Shown in pieces: positions 29,990 to 40,250 of a DNA stretch of 64,000 nucleotides (the stretch's first letter is position 1; each line of letters starts with the position of its first letter). Source of the DNA: Diphasiastrum complanatum. Its lineage: Eukaryota; Streptophyta; Lycopodiopsida; Lycopodiales; Lycopodiaceae. The notes beneath the pieces were generated by a model. The model ran no database searches. It worked only from the letters and a program-made list of their open reading frames with translations, and had not been told where the DNA came from. Where the stretch lies: the NCBI GenBank assembly GCA_029204225.1, contig CM055095.1, forward strand, positions 49,670,841 to 49,734,840, written 5' to 3'. The translations under genes were made by a program, and so were the position numbers.

Positions 29990-30790
29990 TTTGAAACAAG
30001 ATTTAGATACAATATCATTATGATTCAACACCTTTGGCATTGAAGACCGAAGTCGTGGTAAGTGAAGATTGGGAGGAATGGTCTATGTCTCATAGTGCAG
30101 CAAGAGTTGGATATTTATGCTTTATGTGATGATTTTTGAGATAGGCACAAGTTTATTACAGATGTTCTTACAGCCCATCATGCAAATACTCAAGTTGGCT
30201 GATGGAGGTGAGTCTCGCATAGGCAAGATTCATAAGGGAATGGAGTACATGATAGAGAAGGTTGAGGCTGCAGTGCAAGATGAGGATCAAAGGCAAGTGC
30301 TTGAGGAATTGTGCATCAAATATTGGGATGGTTTTAATACTCCTCTTCATGCTGTAGATTGTGTGCTGTACCTCAAATTTTAAGGTACAAAACAAGACGC
30401 TAAGTGGGAGGCTCTTATTGGCTGGGAGGCAACACTCAATACGTTGGTGTTTGAAGAGCAAATCGGAGAGGTGAAAGCCTAGCTATCATTGTATAGGAGA
30501 AAGGAGGGGATGACCGTGGAAATATGCACAAGAGGACAAAGTTTTAGTAAGTGTAGTGGTCAGAAATTTATGGTGCTGATACACTGAAGCTGTAAAATTT
30601 TGCAAGCAGGATATTATCACAGGTTGAAGCTCCTCTCCATGCGGGAGGCTTTGGACCAAGTTTGTTGATGTTGTTTCTAGAAAAAGGAACAGGCTCACTT
30701 CTAGTAGGGCCACTGAGAGGTACATAAGAGAGGCTCATTTAGGTCAAGATGAGAGTGCGGCACCTTCATCCTTCTACGGGGATAGCGGTG
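29990..30790 (+). pseudogene. hAT-family transposase C-terminal remnant
   Basis: The plus frames show VVSEDWEEWSMSHSAARVG near 30,050, then LQPIMQILKLADGGESRIGK (30,117-30,383) and YWDGFNTPLHAVDCVLYLKF. These match the plant hAT transposase core that precedes dimerisation (PI..VLRLADG...MG..YE.MD...W...LHSPLHAAGYFLNP). Further on, ASRILSQV (about 30,600) and KRNRLTSSRATERYI (about 30,680) are the hAT dimerisation blocks in other frames. Many stops are present, so it is inactive. Terminal repeats were not found. Confidence 0.75.
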
Positions 30791-30799
30791 CAAGTAGTG

Positions 30800-31985
30800 A
30801 GAACCTTGTTGGGTAATCTATGTAGTATGGATGTAGCAAGCTGCCAAATCCCTAGTCTTGGAAAGTTGGATCAGATTGATGAACACATCTTGTCATCTTG
30901 TTAGTTAAATTGTATACTTTTATGAGAGTTTAGTGTGAATTTCAAAGTTTCAACACTAGACAAGTCACTAATTTAATGTTTCAAGCTTAGTATGTGCTAT
31001 CTAACAAGTTTTCTTGAGGCATATTTTGAATTATCCATTGTATCTAGATTATGGTGATGTATTGTTTCCCTGTTTTCCTTGGAGGCTGCGTTTCTCGGGA
31101 AGAAACATTTCCCAAAACTATGTTTCAAACACAGTTGAAATGTCCAAGTCGTATTTGAGTTTGAATGCTATATAACACAAACTATAATCAAGATTTCATC
31201 CCCTACAATGAAGAGCAATGAGCTTCCTACAAAGAACTTAGGAATAAAGAATAAACCATAACAGTTGACCCCCAATGAGTCTCTTACGGAAGGAATAAAC
31301 AATTGACCAAATCATAAGCTTCCAAATGAATGTCTCTACTTGCTATTTAAACTCTACTGAAATTAGGCCTGTACCTTAATTTGGAAGTGCAAAAGAACAG
31401 CAACAGCCCCTCCAAAAATAGTGAATAAAAAGAAAACCACTGATCCACAGTGAATAAGATAATCGCCCTGTGAATAAAATAATGGCTGGTCCTGCCAAGA
31501 ATCAACGTGGGTTCCAAGTCTGTAAGCCCTAAAACTGATGGATTCCCATAACGGGTATGGTTGGCAAATGTGTGTGATTTAGATGTAGTAGGTGCATATT
31601 CAACTATGTATAAATTTATGGAGGCTATCTTGCGATTTAGTCATTAGGTAAGTGCCAATAGCCTAATGGGAAGCTGCACGAGCCTGAAATACCCATCTAA
31701 AGGGCTCATTTGTCAAACTTGTGTCTTAAGCCTTTGAGAGCTTTGTTGTTCCTTTGTAGGACTCGCAAGGAATCGTATTTTGGATTTCTTGTTATCTTAG
31801 ATAAAAAAATTATCAATTTAGCTGGTAGTTGTGGTTTTCACGTTTTCTTAGAATTATGTTCGCCTGGTGGATCATCGCCATTAGGAATCAAAATCAGTAA
31901 TGTAAACTGTTAACATTTTTGAATGGTCAGCACTTAATGCGCTCATAACCTTGCTGTTGCACAAGTTTTACTGTGGGTTTCTTGC
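30800..31985. other. No recognisable gene; intron-like, AT-rich
   Basis: I saw no transposon domain or clear frame. If the host-like exons at 11.47 and 31.99 kb belong together, this is the last part of their intron. It ends in a pyrimidine-rich acceptor (GTGGGTTTCTTGCCAG). Confidence 0.4.
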
Positions 31986-31988
31986 CAG

Positions 31989-32035
31989 TTGAATACTGTC
32001 CTGAGAAATGCTGAAGGAAAGGACCAAAAGGCATG
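31989..32035 (+). CDS. Host-like gene, small exon candidate (47 nt)
   Basis: It is bounded by CTTGCCAG and GCATG|GTAAAC. Only one frame is open, reading LNTVLRNAEGKDQKA. The phase left over (2 nt) joins the next exon in frame only if that exon begins at 32,462 (after GTGCTAG) rather than 32,455. This is a prediction from splice signals only. Confidence 0.35.
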
Positions 32036-32454
32036 GTAAACTTTCATAGTTTCAGCTTCTGTAGGTCGATAGAGGTTGAAGATCTGTTATTATTCATTGC
32101 ATTATGCTACAAATTGTGTGTTTGACTTTTGCAAACTAGCTTTCTTTTTCAATTTTGGCATGAGAATGCTATTTCTTGTACTAACTAGTGCTCTTCCAGA
32201 ACAGTTTTGGCTCTGCACTTTTTTGAGAAAAGCGAATTTAATTTCGTTATGATTTTGATCTGTGCCTTTTTAACGTCTATATGCCACTGCTTTCCTTTTT
32301 TAGTACAAAGATGAAGAGGGTTTTGGATCATCTGAAACTCTTAATCTGTACTTAGCCACAATATGACATGCACTTACAGCTTTTCCCATATGCATCCGTA
32401 GATTTGTCTTTAAACTTACACTCACACCCATGTTTTTCTTGAATGACATTTCAG

Positions 32455-33050
32455 GTGCTAGTGGGGAGAGTGCTAAATCAAAAGAAGAGCCAGCTCACCA
32501 CATCGTTCAATGCAATCAAACACAAAGTCCATCTGGTATCATGAAGCCTGGCATGGTTGCTACTTCACATAGCATACTGCCATCTTCGGAGTTGAAATCT
32601 AACTACAAAGACATTTGGAGTGATGGCTTTACAAGTCTTGTTGCAGCTGTGGAGGCATTAGCAGCAATTTCTGGCATAGTGACTGGCTTATCTGTCGGTG
32701 AAGATATTAAACATGAACAAACTGCATCGCAATCTCCCAAGGATGATCAAGGTGAGACAACTGCTTCAGAATATAATCAACTTGAGATTGTTGGTAGACT
32801 TGGTGACCTCGAAAATGACACAAGGATACCTTCTGAAATCTGTACTGGAAAGAGTGCTTCAGGCTTTTGGCAACTGGGGACTACAAGAGGTATTCCTGCT
32901 ATGGAGAGTCTGCCTAAAGAGCCATACAATTCACAACCAAGTATTGCTGTTGGGCAGATCTTTGGGGGCACTGGCATTTCACAAGATTTGCCCTCGCATG
33001 CCATGGAAAACTTGACACCTGCTGAATTGTCAGTTCATACTTCATCCTAG
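32455..33050 (+). CDS. Host-like gene, final exon candidate (unknown function)
   Basis: A long open frame follows an acceptor (TGACATTTCAG at 32,454) and ends at TAG 33,050, about 198 residues. It is hydrophilic and Ser/Glu-rich except for a hydrophobic stretch (TSLVAAVEALAAISGIVTGL, about 32,630-32,690) that could be a buried or membrane helix. No transposon motif is present, and codon use looks like a normal plant exon. I do not recognise the protein. It is probably the C-terminal exon of the same gene as 10.8-11.7 kb, given the shared strand and lack of other host sequence between. Confidence 0.55.
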
Positions 33051-35018
33051 TCATGTGCACTTTCTTTCTCAGATGTTGCTGAAGCTACCTTAGCAAAAGC
33101 TTAGTTTGTGTGCTGTTTCCAAGAGATTTTTTAAACTCAAGCAACATCAAGACATAAACCAGATTGGAGCTCAAATTCTTGACATAAAAGACATGATGAT
33201 TAAAGATTCTCTGGATACATGTAGTAGGCATGAGAGGAGAATATTGTGATACCTTCAGTCCTGTTCTCATCCCTTTTCTCTAAGACTTGTTTTTGGAATG
33301 TTCTACCAAATATGATTTTCAAGTGTTCTAAATCTAGTGATGTATGCAACAGTTACAAGCAGGTACAATGAGCTTGGTTACCTCAGAAAATTTGTGCTGA
33401 TTTTGTTTTGGTGTGCAACGGTTGCCTTTCAATGATGATATTCATTTAGAGAAGACCTAGCAATATTCTATACCCTTTCCTGTCCACAGTTTCTTCAGAA
33501 TAATGTACTGATTTTTATTTTTCCAAAGGTGCATAGGCTAGTGACCACACGCAATGGTAACAAGTAGTTACAATCAGGTTGATATCACTCATTTTGATTG
33601 ATTGATACTTTCATGTCTCGTCCATATACCTCTTCTGGGCGACTCTTTCTTCAAAGTTTCCATTCTCTAGTTGTTAAACTAAATTGGACATCTTACTAAT
33701 ATCATTCTAGCAGCACAAAAATTCATAATCAATTACTGAAAACCAGTATATGCAAGAGCATTCCAAAAAAAATTTATAAACGAAAACCAAAAAAAAAACA
33801 CGATGTAAATCAATCAAATTGACATTCGTGTGTAGGTCACCTCAAACAAGACTTTTGCAAGCATCAAGCGTGTCATAGGATACCACATCACATTGCCACG
33901 TTTTAGGTCCTATGCACAAATTTTCTCAACCTCTTTAATTTCATCATCAGTAAAGCATTTTTTGAAATATTCTTGCGAACACATGGCCACTTGACGCACA
34001 CTGTATAATTGATCTTTCAATTCCTTTTTCACCACCCCAACTTCATCCAACCTGCAAACCATAAGATACAAATTGGTAAATGAACACCATATTCTAATTG
34101 CAAAATGTGCCATATATTATTTGTGAAAATTGGATCTAAGATCTTGGGCCAATTTGATTAAAGCAATCCAAGAAGAACGATTTGGGTCATGCACATCTAG
34201 ATTTACTAACAAGATAGAATTCATCAAGATTAGCATGCTAGAATTGCATAAATCACTAAGATTTGGTCATGAACATGAAAATACAATATGGTACTATCCT
34301 TGTCCGTACAACAGCAACATCAGGTTGTCCTTCACACGTGGGTTGATAAAATCAACATTCTACACATAGAAAATCAAGATATCAAGAGATAAACCAATGA
34401 GGTGGACATAGAAACTCAAGAGATGAATTCTCCATACAAAATGAGAATACAATGATATGTTCTCCACGTTGGTACTGCTATTTGCAGCTTCCAAAATGTC
34501 ATTTGGGCCACTAGTATGTCCTAAAATGACAACTTCTAGGTACTTAACCAAAAACCTAGAAAAACTAGTCTAAATGCAATGTACTAAAAGTAGCCAATTA
34601 GAATGGGTCCAAACACGACCTCATCCACTTAACTACTTGCCAAAAATAGTAAAACCACTATTTAGGCCCTTATTGACATATATAAAAGTATTTCTAAGTT
34701 GATATTTCATTTTGGCCTCCAAAATTGCCAATAAAAAACCAAACTAGTTGTCAATTTTTCACACTTCCTCTTCAACTAGTTTTAGCATAGATTTAACCAC
34801 ACTACTGTGATCCATTTTAAGAATGATCTCCATCCTACGTATAGACCTCATTTCTATGGTTTTATAGTAGCTTTCATAATTGATATAGATAATAGTGTCC
34901 ACATTGGATGCTTCACTATTTCTTACATCAATTTTACCATCAAGAAGTAACTACAACATGAAAAACCAAATAGAATGTAAATGCAATGATTCCTCCATGC
35001 TTCCAACTTTGAAAACTA
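33051..35018. other. Mostly unassigned; possible short exon at 33,910-34,053
   Basis: On minus, an acceptor-like GTTTGCAG precedes an open 46-residue frame (LDEVGVVKKELKDQLYSVRQ, then CSQEYFKKCFTDDEIKEVEK) ending in a stop at 33,910. It could be a terminal exon or a fragment of an unknown protein. The remainder is AT-rich with no domain I can name. Confidence 0.35.
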
Positions 35019-35530
35019 AGATTTGGCTTTTTGCCAAACAATACTTCATAAGGTGTAAGTCCTTTAATGGCACTATTAGTCATTCTATTGCATAGAAAGT
35101 TTGCACATAAAATAGCTCCTCCCCAAAATGAAATAGGAAGAGATGCATCTAATCTCATAGCTTTAGCACACTCACATAGTGTCCTATTCTTTCTCTCAGC
35201 TACTCCATTTTGTTGTGGAGTATATGTACAAGTAAAGTCTCTCTTTATGCCATTAGTTTCACAAAACTCTTTCATCCTATTGGAGATGTACTCCCCTCCA
35301 TTATCACTTCTTAATACTTTCAAGCTAGAATGAAGTTGTTTTTCCACAAGAGTTTTGAACTTTACAAAGGACTCAAAAACTTCACTTTTCTTAGACAAGA
35401 GATAAACCCAAGAGTATCTTGATTTATCATCAATAAAAGTGACATACATAAGAGCTCCACCATTTGATTCATGTGAAAATGAATGAACATCCGAGTGTAT
35501 AAGGTCAAGAGGAGACTTAGATCTTATCAA
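35019..35530 (-). pseudogene. Copia-7 integrase core
   Basis: The frame reads MIRSKSPLDLIHSDVHSFSH (first Asp), FIDDKSRYSWVYLLSKKS, VLRSDNGGEYISN (second Asp), PQQNGVAERKNRTL (Glu) and LRLDASLPISFWGGAILC. The D,D-35-E triad is complete. The frame ends at the truncation, so the C-terminal domain is missing. Confidence 0.9.
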
Positions 35531-36318
35531 AGATCTCTTGAAAGGAAGCTTATGAGATTTGGAGAGTCCACAAGCTTCACAAAGCTTGCCACACTTGGAT
35601 ATGGTTTGGGAAGTCTTCTTGCTAGCTCCTTTGTCACCATGGTCTCCGTAGCTTTGTAGTTAGGATGGCCTAACCTTTTGTGCCATAATTCCACTTGACT
35701 GAGCTCCTCCCTTGCCATGTTCACACTTCCAACCATCACGTTAGCATCCAATTTGAATAACCTCCCTTGCTTGAAACCACTAGCAATACATTTTTCATCT
35801 TTCAAGATAGAACATGCTCCATGCTTAAAATGTACATCTAATCCACTATCCATAAGTTGTCCTACACTCAACAAGTTCTTTGAAATTGAAGGTACATAAT
35901 GAACATTGTCTAGATCTACTTTTTTAGATGATCCTAGACATAAAGGAATGGATCCAACACCTACAATCTCACATTTTTGATCAATTGCAATGAAGATAAA
36001 TCTCTTAGAACTATTGTAGAAAAGTAGATTAGAAGAGTAGTCTATTTGGTGAGTCATGTGAGAGCTTGCCCCACTATCAATCCACCAAGTGTCTTGATTA
36101 GATGTTTGTGGTGAGGATACCATCAAAGATAGATTGCCTTCTTCCTCCTCCTCAAGCACAAGATTGCCTTGATTGTCCTTCTCTTGGGCATTCTTTTTCT
36201 TGTAGCACTCGGATGCAAAATGTCTCTTTTTTTCACAAAAGAAACACTTTAGCTTCTTCTTGTCCTTCTTGCTCTTGCCTTTGGAACTTGATGCTCCATC
36301 TTTGTTCTCCATCTCCAT
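35527..36318 (-). pseudogene. Copia-7 nucleocapsid knuckle, protease and gag-pre-integrase
   Basis: A 263-residue open frame with a full zinc knuckle (CFFCEKKRHFASEC), protease motif (WWIDSGASSHMTHQ), the LDNVHYVPSISKNLLSVGQ block and ELWHKRLGHPNYKATE. It overlaps the preceding gag frame by 86 nt in a different register. The break between gag and this frame occurs at the same place in copia-12. Confidence 0.9.
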
Positions 36319-37000
36319 GAGTCTTCGTGGATGGAAAATTCTTCTTCTTGCCTTTCAAAAAAAAGTTAGCTTTTTCATCACCATCATTCAAAGATAAGGA
36401 ACTCATCCTATTTTTGATCTGAAGCATGCTACTCTCCTCACTAACAAGCACACTTTGAAGTTTTTCAATACTAGGAAGTGAATCTTGAATAACAAAGGTT
36501 TGAACAAGATTGGAATAATCATCTCCTAATCCATTCAAAATGATTTTAACTAATTGATCATCTTTGATTTTATCATCTATAGAAGACAACTCCTTATTCA
36601 AAGATTTGATCCTAAAGACATAATTTTGGGCACTTTTACTACTTCCTTTCATGCTTTGAAGGATTTGATTCCTAAGCATGAGTATCCTTGAAGTGTTCTT
36701 GGATCCATAAATGGCTTTTAATGAATCTTATGCCTCTTTGGATGTGGTACAAGATGAGATTTCTTTCAAAAGTTCATTATTTACATTCATTTTTATGCAA
36801 TGTAATGCAACTCTACATCTCTTTTTGTACTTAGCCAACTCAACTCCTCCTTGAGGTTCTACTTCCACCTCAAGTACTATGTCATAAAGATCATGAATTA
36901 CAAGCAAAGACTCCATTCGAACTGTCCAAGTAGCATAATTAGTGGATGTAAGTCTTTCACTAGCTTTAAGCAAAAAACCACCCATTGATGCCATTTTTGA
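36233..37000 (-). pseudogene. Copia-7 gag
   Basis: The probable start is MASMGGFLLKASERLTSTNY at about 36,994, not the upstream ATG. A stop at about 36,728 (KEA*DSL) replaces a Trp codon kept in copia-12. The second part has LVKIILNGLGDDYSNLVQTF and LPSIEKLQSVLVSEE, a UBN2-type gag. Over the 148 residues shared with copia-12 I count 13 differences. Confidence 0.88.
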
Positions 37001-37592
37001 ATGTGAAAAAGCACTAGAAACTCTTATGGTTTCTCTAAGAGATCTGAACCTAAAGTCTTCTAGCAATTTAGAAAGCTTATAGACTCAATCCTATCACTCA
37101 TGAACCAATCTAGAATGATCAAAATTTAGATTCTAGTCTCAAACTTGCAAAATCACTCCTTAATCTATGAGTTTTAGCAATTTCTCTCTTCAACCTCAAG
37201 ATACACTCAAAAAATAAAAGAAGATAAAAATGTGCACCTAATTCAAGCTTGAATTTTAATTTTTTGGCTGATCTAATCCAAGAACTAATCAAGGAATTAG
37301 ATTCACTATAGAAAATGCTTGATTTTGCACCAAAAATCACTCAAATTGGGTATGTGAGAATTTTACAAATTTTTGAAATTTCTCAGTCAGAACTAGAGTT
37401 GTACGGCCTCACACGTGTGAAAAGGGTTTCTACAGCCCACAACAAGATCTGGACCAAAAATTTTGAGGATAGCTATCAAATCCAACTCGCTACACAAATT
37501 TGACTAGTTTCCTAAAAACTGCTAAATTTGGCTTTGATTTGGATTAACCCTATCAATTTCAACAAAACCTCTTGTACTAGGCTTTGATACCA

Positions 37593-38415
37593 TGTGGAAA
37601 AAGTACAAAAAGGACCAAGATTGGATTTTAATCAGATCCTCAAGAGGGATTGGTTGTTAGATTACTTGATCTATCAATCTACTTGAGATTAAGATCAATC
37701 TAGATCAATTCTAGATACAAAATCCTAACAAGAACAATTATTAATTGAAGGTAGTTGTACTTTCTGGTTTCACACGTGTGAAACACTGTCTAAGTACGGA
37801 CTCCAGCCTAAAAATCAAGTACACATTGATAGAACCTCAAAACAATCAAAACAAATGTAGACAAATGAAGAGAATCACTCAAAATTGCTTCCAAAACCAA
37901 GATTGGTGTCTCACATTGATTATGGCCAAATAAGCTTCTATATATACACTTTTGGAGCTCGAGGTATTGATCATGCATCAGATCTCACACGTGTGAGGAT
38001 GCCTTGTCACCATCATGCAGTTTGACACTTGGATCAATACTTTCCATTTTGGGCATTTTTGGTCTATTTTTCTACTATATAGAGATCTTCATGGAAATAT
38101 TCTAGAAGCAAAAACTCGCCTACTTCAGGTATTTCCACACGTGTGAGCTGTCCTCTACACATGGGATGTGACACCTAACCAAAGGATGTGGCTCATGCAA
38201 TCAATAGATTGATGCCATGTGTCATATCTCTAGAAAACTAGTTTTTGACCATATTAGCCACTAGAACTTGAACTAAATCATATGTACAACATATATGATT
38301 ATGGTACATGAAAAGTACACTAGTTTCACACGTGAGAACAGGCTCCACACATGTGTGTCTATCCTATATACAAGATTTTTTGGCCTCTACCAAGCTTATT
38401 TTTGCATTTTTCACA
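37593..38415 (-). repeat. Copia-7 5' LTR (823 bp) and primer site 37,581-37,592
   Basis: On minus it starts TGTGAAAAATGC and ends TTTTTCCACA, directly followed by TGGTATCAAAGC, a Met-tRNA-type primer site. Near-identical sequence starts at 63,502 on plus. The LTR contains several CACACGTGTG palindromes and a TATATATA stretch (about 37,935) that could be the promoter TATA box. Confidence 0.93.
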
Positions 38416-39335
38416 AAGAGGGAGGAGCAAGAACAAATTTTCTCAAGCCTTCACCAAGGACAAATGAAAGGACAAAGCAAAGGATAAAGACCAAGGAGGA
38501 TTAGAAGATGATTCAACTCATTCTTCTATCTTCAAGAAGAAGACTCAAGAAGATCAAGCCAATTTTACCATAGAAGATTCACATACTATGGAGTCTCATG
38601 TAAAGCTAACTATAAGAGGTAGTGAAAGATCCTTCAAGGACATTACTCTCTATAGGAAGCTAGTTGGTTCACTCATCTGTCTAGCCATTACTAGACTAGA
38701 TCTAAGCTATTGCGTTGGAATATTGAGTCAATTCATGCAAGATCCTAGTGAGGAGCATTGGAAGCTAGGAAAGTGAGTTTTGAGGTACATCATTAGAACT
38801 CAAGATTTTGGCATATTGTATGAGGGATCATCATCTAATATTTTCGGATTTTTAGATTTGGACTATGCTGGAGATGTAGTGGATAGGAAATTCATTAGTG
38901 CTCATTGTATTTTCATAGGTGATGGAGCTATATCATGGATGTCAAAGAAACGAGCCACTATCTCATTGTCATCTAGTGAGTACGAGTACAAAGCTCTTAC
39001 ACATTGCACAAAGGAGATGGTATGGATTAAGAATATGATCAAGGATCTTCACTTGCTGGATTTTTCAGAGAGCCCAATCATCTTTTGTGACAATCAATCA
39101 TCCCAAAGGTTGGCAACCAATCCTAACTTTCATGCTAGGAGCAAGCATATTGAGGTGCAATATCATTTTGTGAGGGAGCAAGTCATTACAAAGGAGGTGG
39201 AGCTTCAACATGTGTCTTCAAGGGAACGTGTAGCTGATATCTTCACCAAAGCATTGGGAAAGGACTTGTTCGTGAAGCATAGGACTTCACTTGGAGTGTT
39301 ATCAAAGTCTATGCTAAAACTAGTTGAAGAGGGAG
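38416..39335 (+). pseudogene. Copia-8 RT tail and RNase H
   Basis: The frame 38,588-38,776 includes YRKLVGSLICLAITRLDLSY, and 38,780-39,340 continues with LDLDYAGDVVDRKFISAH, ISLSSSEYEYKALTHCTKE, DNQSSQRLATNPNFHARSKH and ADIFTKALGKDLF. A stop (TGA) at 38,777-38,779 divides them. Sequence from 38,430 to 38,587 is Lys-rich and does not fit the RT part expected there, so an internal deletion has joined an earlier region to the RT tail. The stop codon at 39,338 lies at the LTR edge. Confidence 0.85.
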
Positions 39336-39830
39336 TGTGAAAGATTCAACTAGTTTGATCGTATTTGCTACAGTTCTATATTTGGCAAATTGACTTAGAG
39401 TTTGACTTTTCAAAGTTCATTAGTCTAAATTTCATTTGAATAAACACTTTTTGATAATGTGAAAAAGTTAGAAGTCGAGTTTGAGTAGATTCAAATTTGA
39501 ATGCTGGGAAATTTGAATCTAGACCCAAAAATAGTAGGGTTAGCATTTTGGTGGAAAAGCCAAGTGGCCAAATAGGGTTTGGACCTATCATAAAAGGATG
39601 TAACTCGTGGAGAGACATATCTTCTCTCTTCTCTATCTCATTTCATGCTTATACATGGTTCTCTTGGATTCTACTATACAAAGGAAATGGCTCCCTCTTA
39701 TAGATTTGAGAGGTGAGCCCCCTTCACTCTGATTGGCTATTGAAGTTCCATCAGGATCACTATCTTGGCCGTCAAGATCACTTTGTGTTTCTTGAGGTCA
39801 AGTTGTGTTTTCTAACTTAGGAACTTTAAA
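39336..39830 (+). repeat. Copia-8 3' LTR (right end uncertain)
   Basis: A polypurine tract (GAAGAGGGAG) is followed by TGTGAAAGATTCAACTAG, the expected LTR start just after RNase H. The right end could not be fixed because no second copy is in the window. The end given is a guess. Confidence 0.55.
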
Positions 39831-39839
39831 AAAACTACA

Positions 39840-40250
39840 TTTAAAATACTTTAATGAATAATTGTGCTCCATGGCACTTATTAGCCTTAGGCCCAACATT
39901 GGACTCACACACGCAAGATGCCAACTGGTCGCCTGTTTCTAATACTTTCGACTCTCTACTTTATTTATGTATTGTTTGGGCTTATTGCAGAAGCCTCTTG
40001 TCATATTCTAGAATATTCCATGTCGTTCCTAGAATCGGACAACAAGTAGCTTGTTAGTTTTGTACTTTATCTTTTGATTCATATTTGATCAAGTTCTATT
40101 AGAGTTTGCATCTCATTTTGTGTGTAGATGCTGATTTTTCTACATTAGTGAGATTGGTAGAGTAGCTTCTTTGGTAACCCAAGATGTTTTTGTGGATTGG
40201 ATCATCATTGCTGTGAAATCCTTCACATGGACTATTCTGGGAATATCCGT
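39840..40250. other. No recognisable gene
   Basis: AT-rich sequence with no domain, LTR edge or repeat that I could identify. Confidence 0.35.

Larger units (their letters stand above)
35019..38415 (-). mobile_element. Copia-7: 3'-truncated copia with complete 5' LTR
   Basis: On minus: LTR (37,593-38,415), primer site, gag, knuckle, protease, gag-pre-integrase and integrase to KKPNL. At about 35,019 homology to its sister copia-12 stops. RT, RNase H and 3' LTR are lost. The LTR start at 38,415 abuts a plus-strand copia-8 remnant, so copia-7 probably inserted there. Confidence 0.9.
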
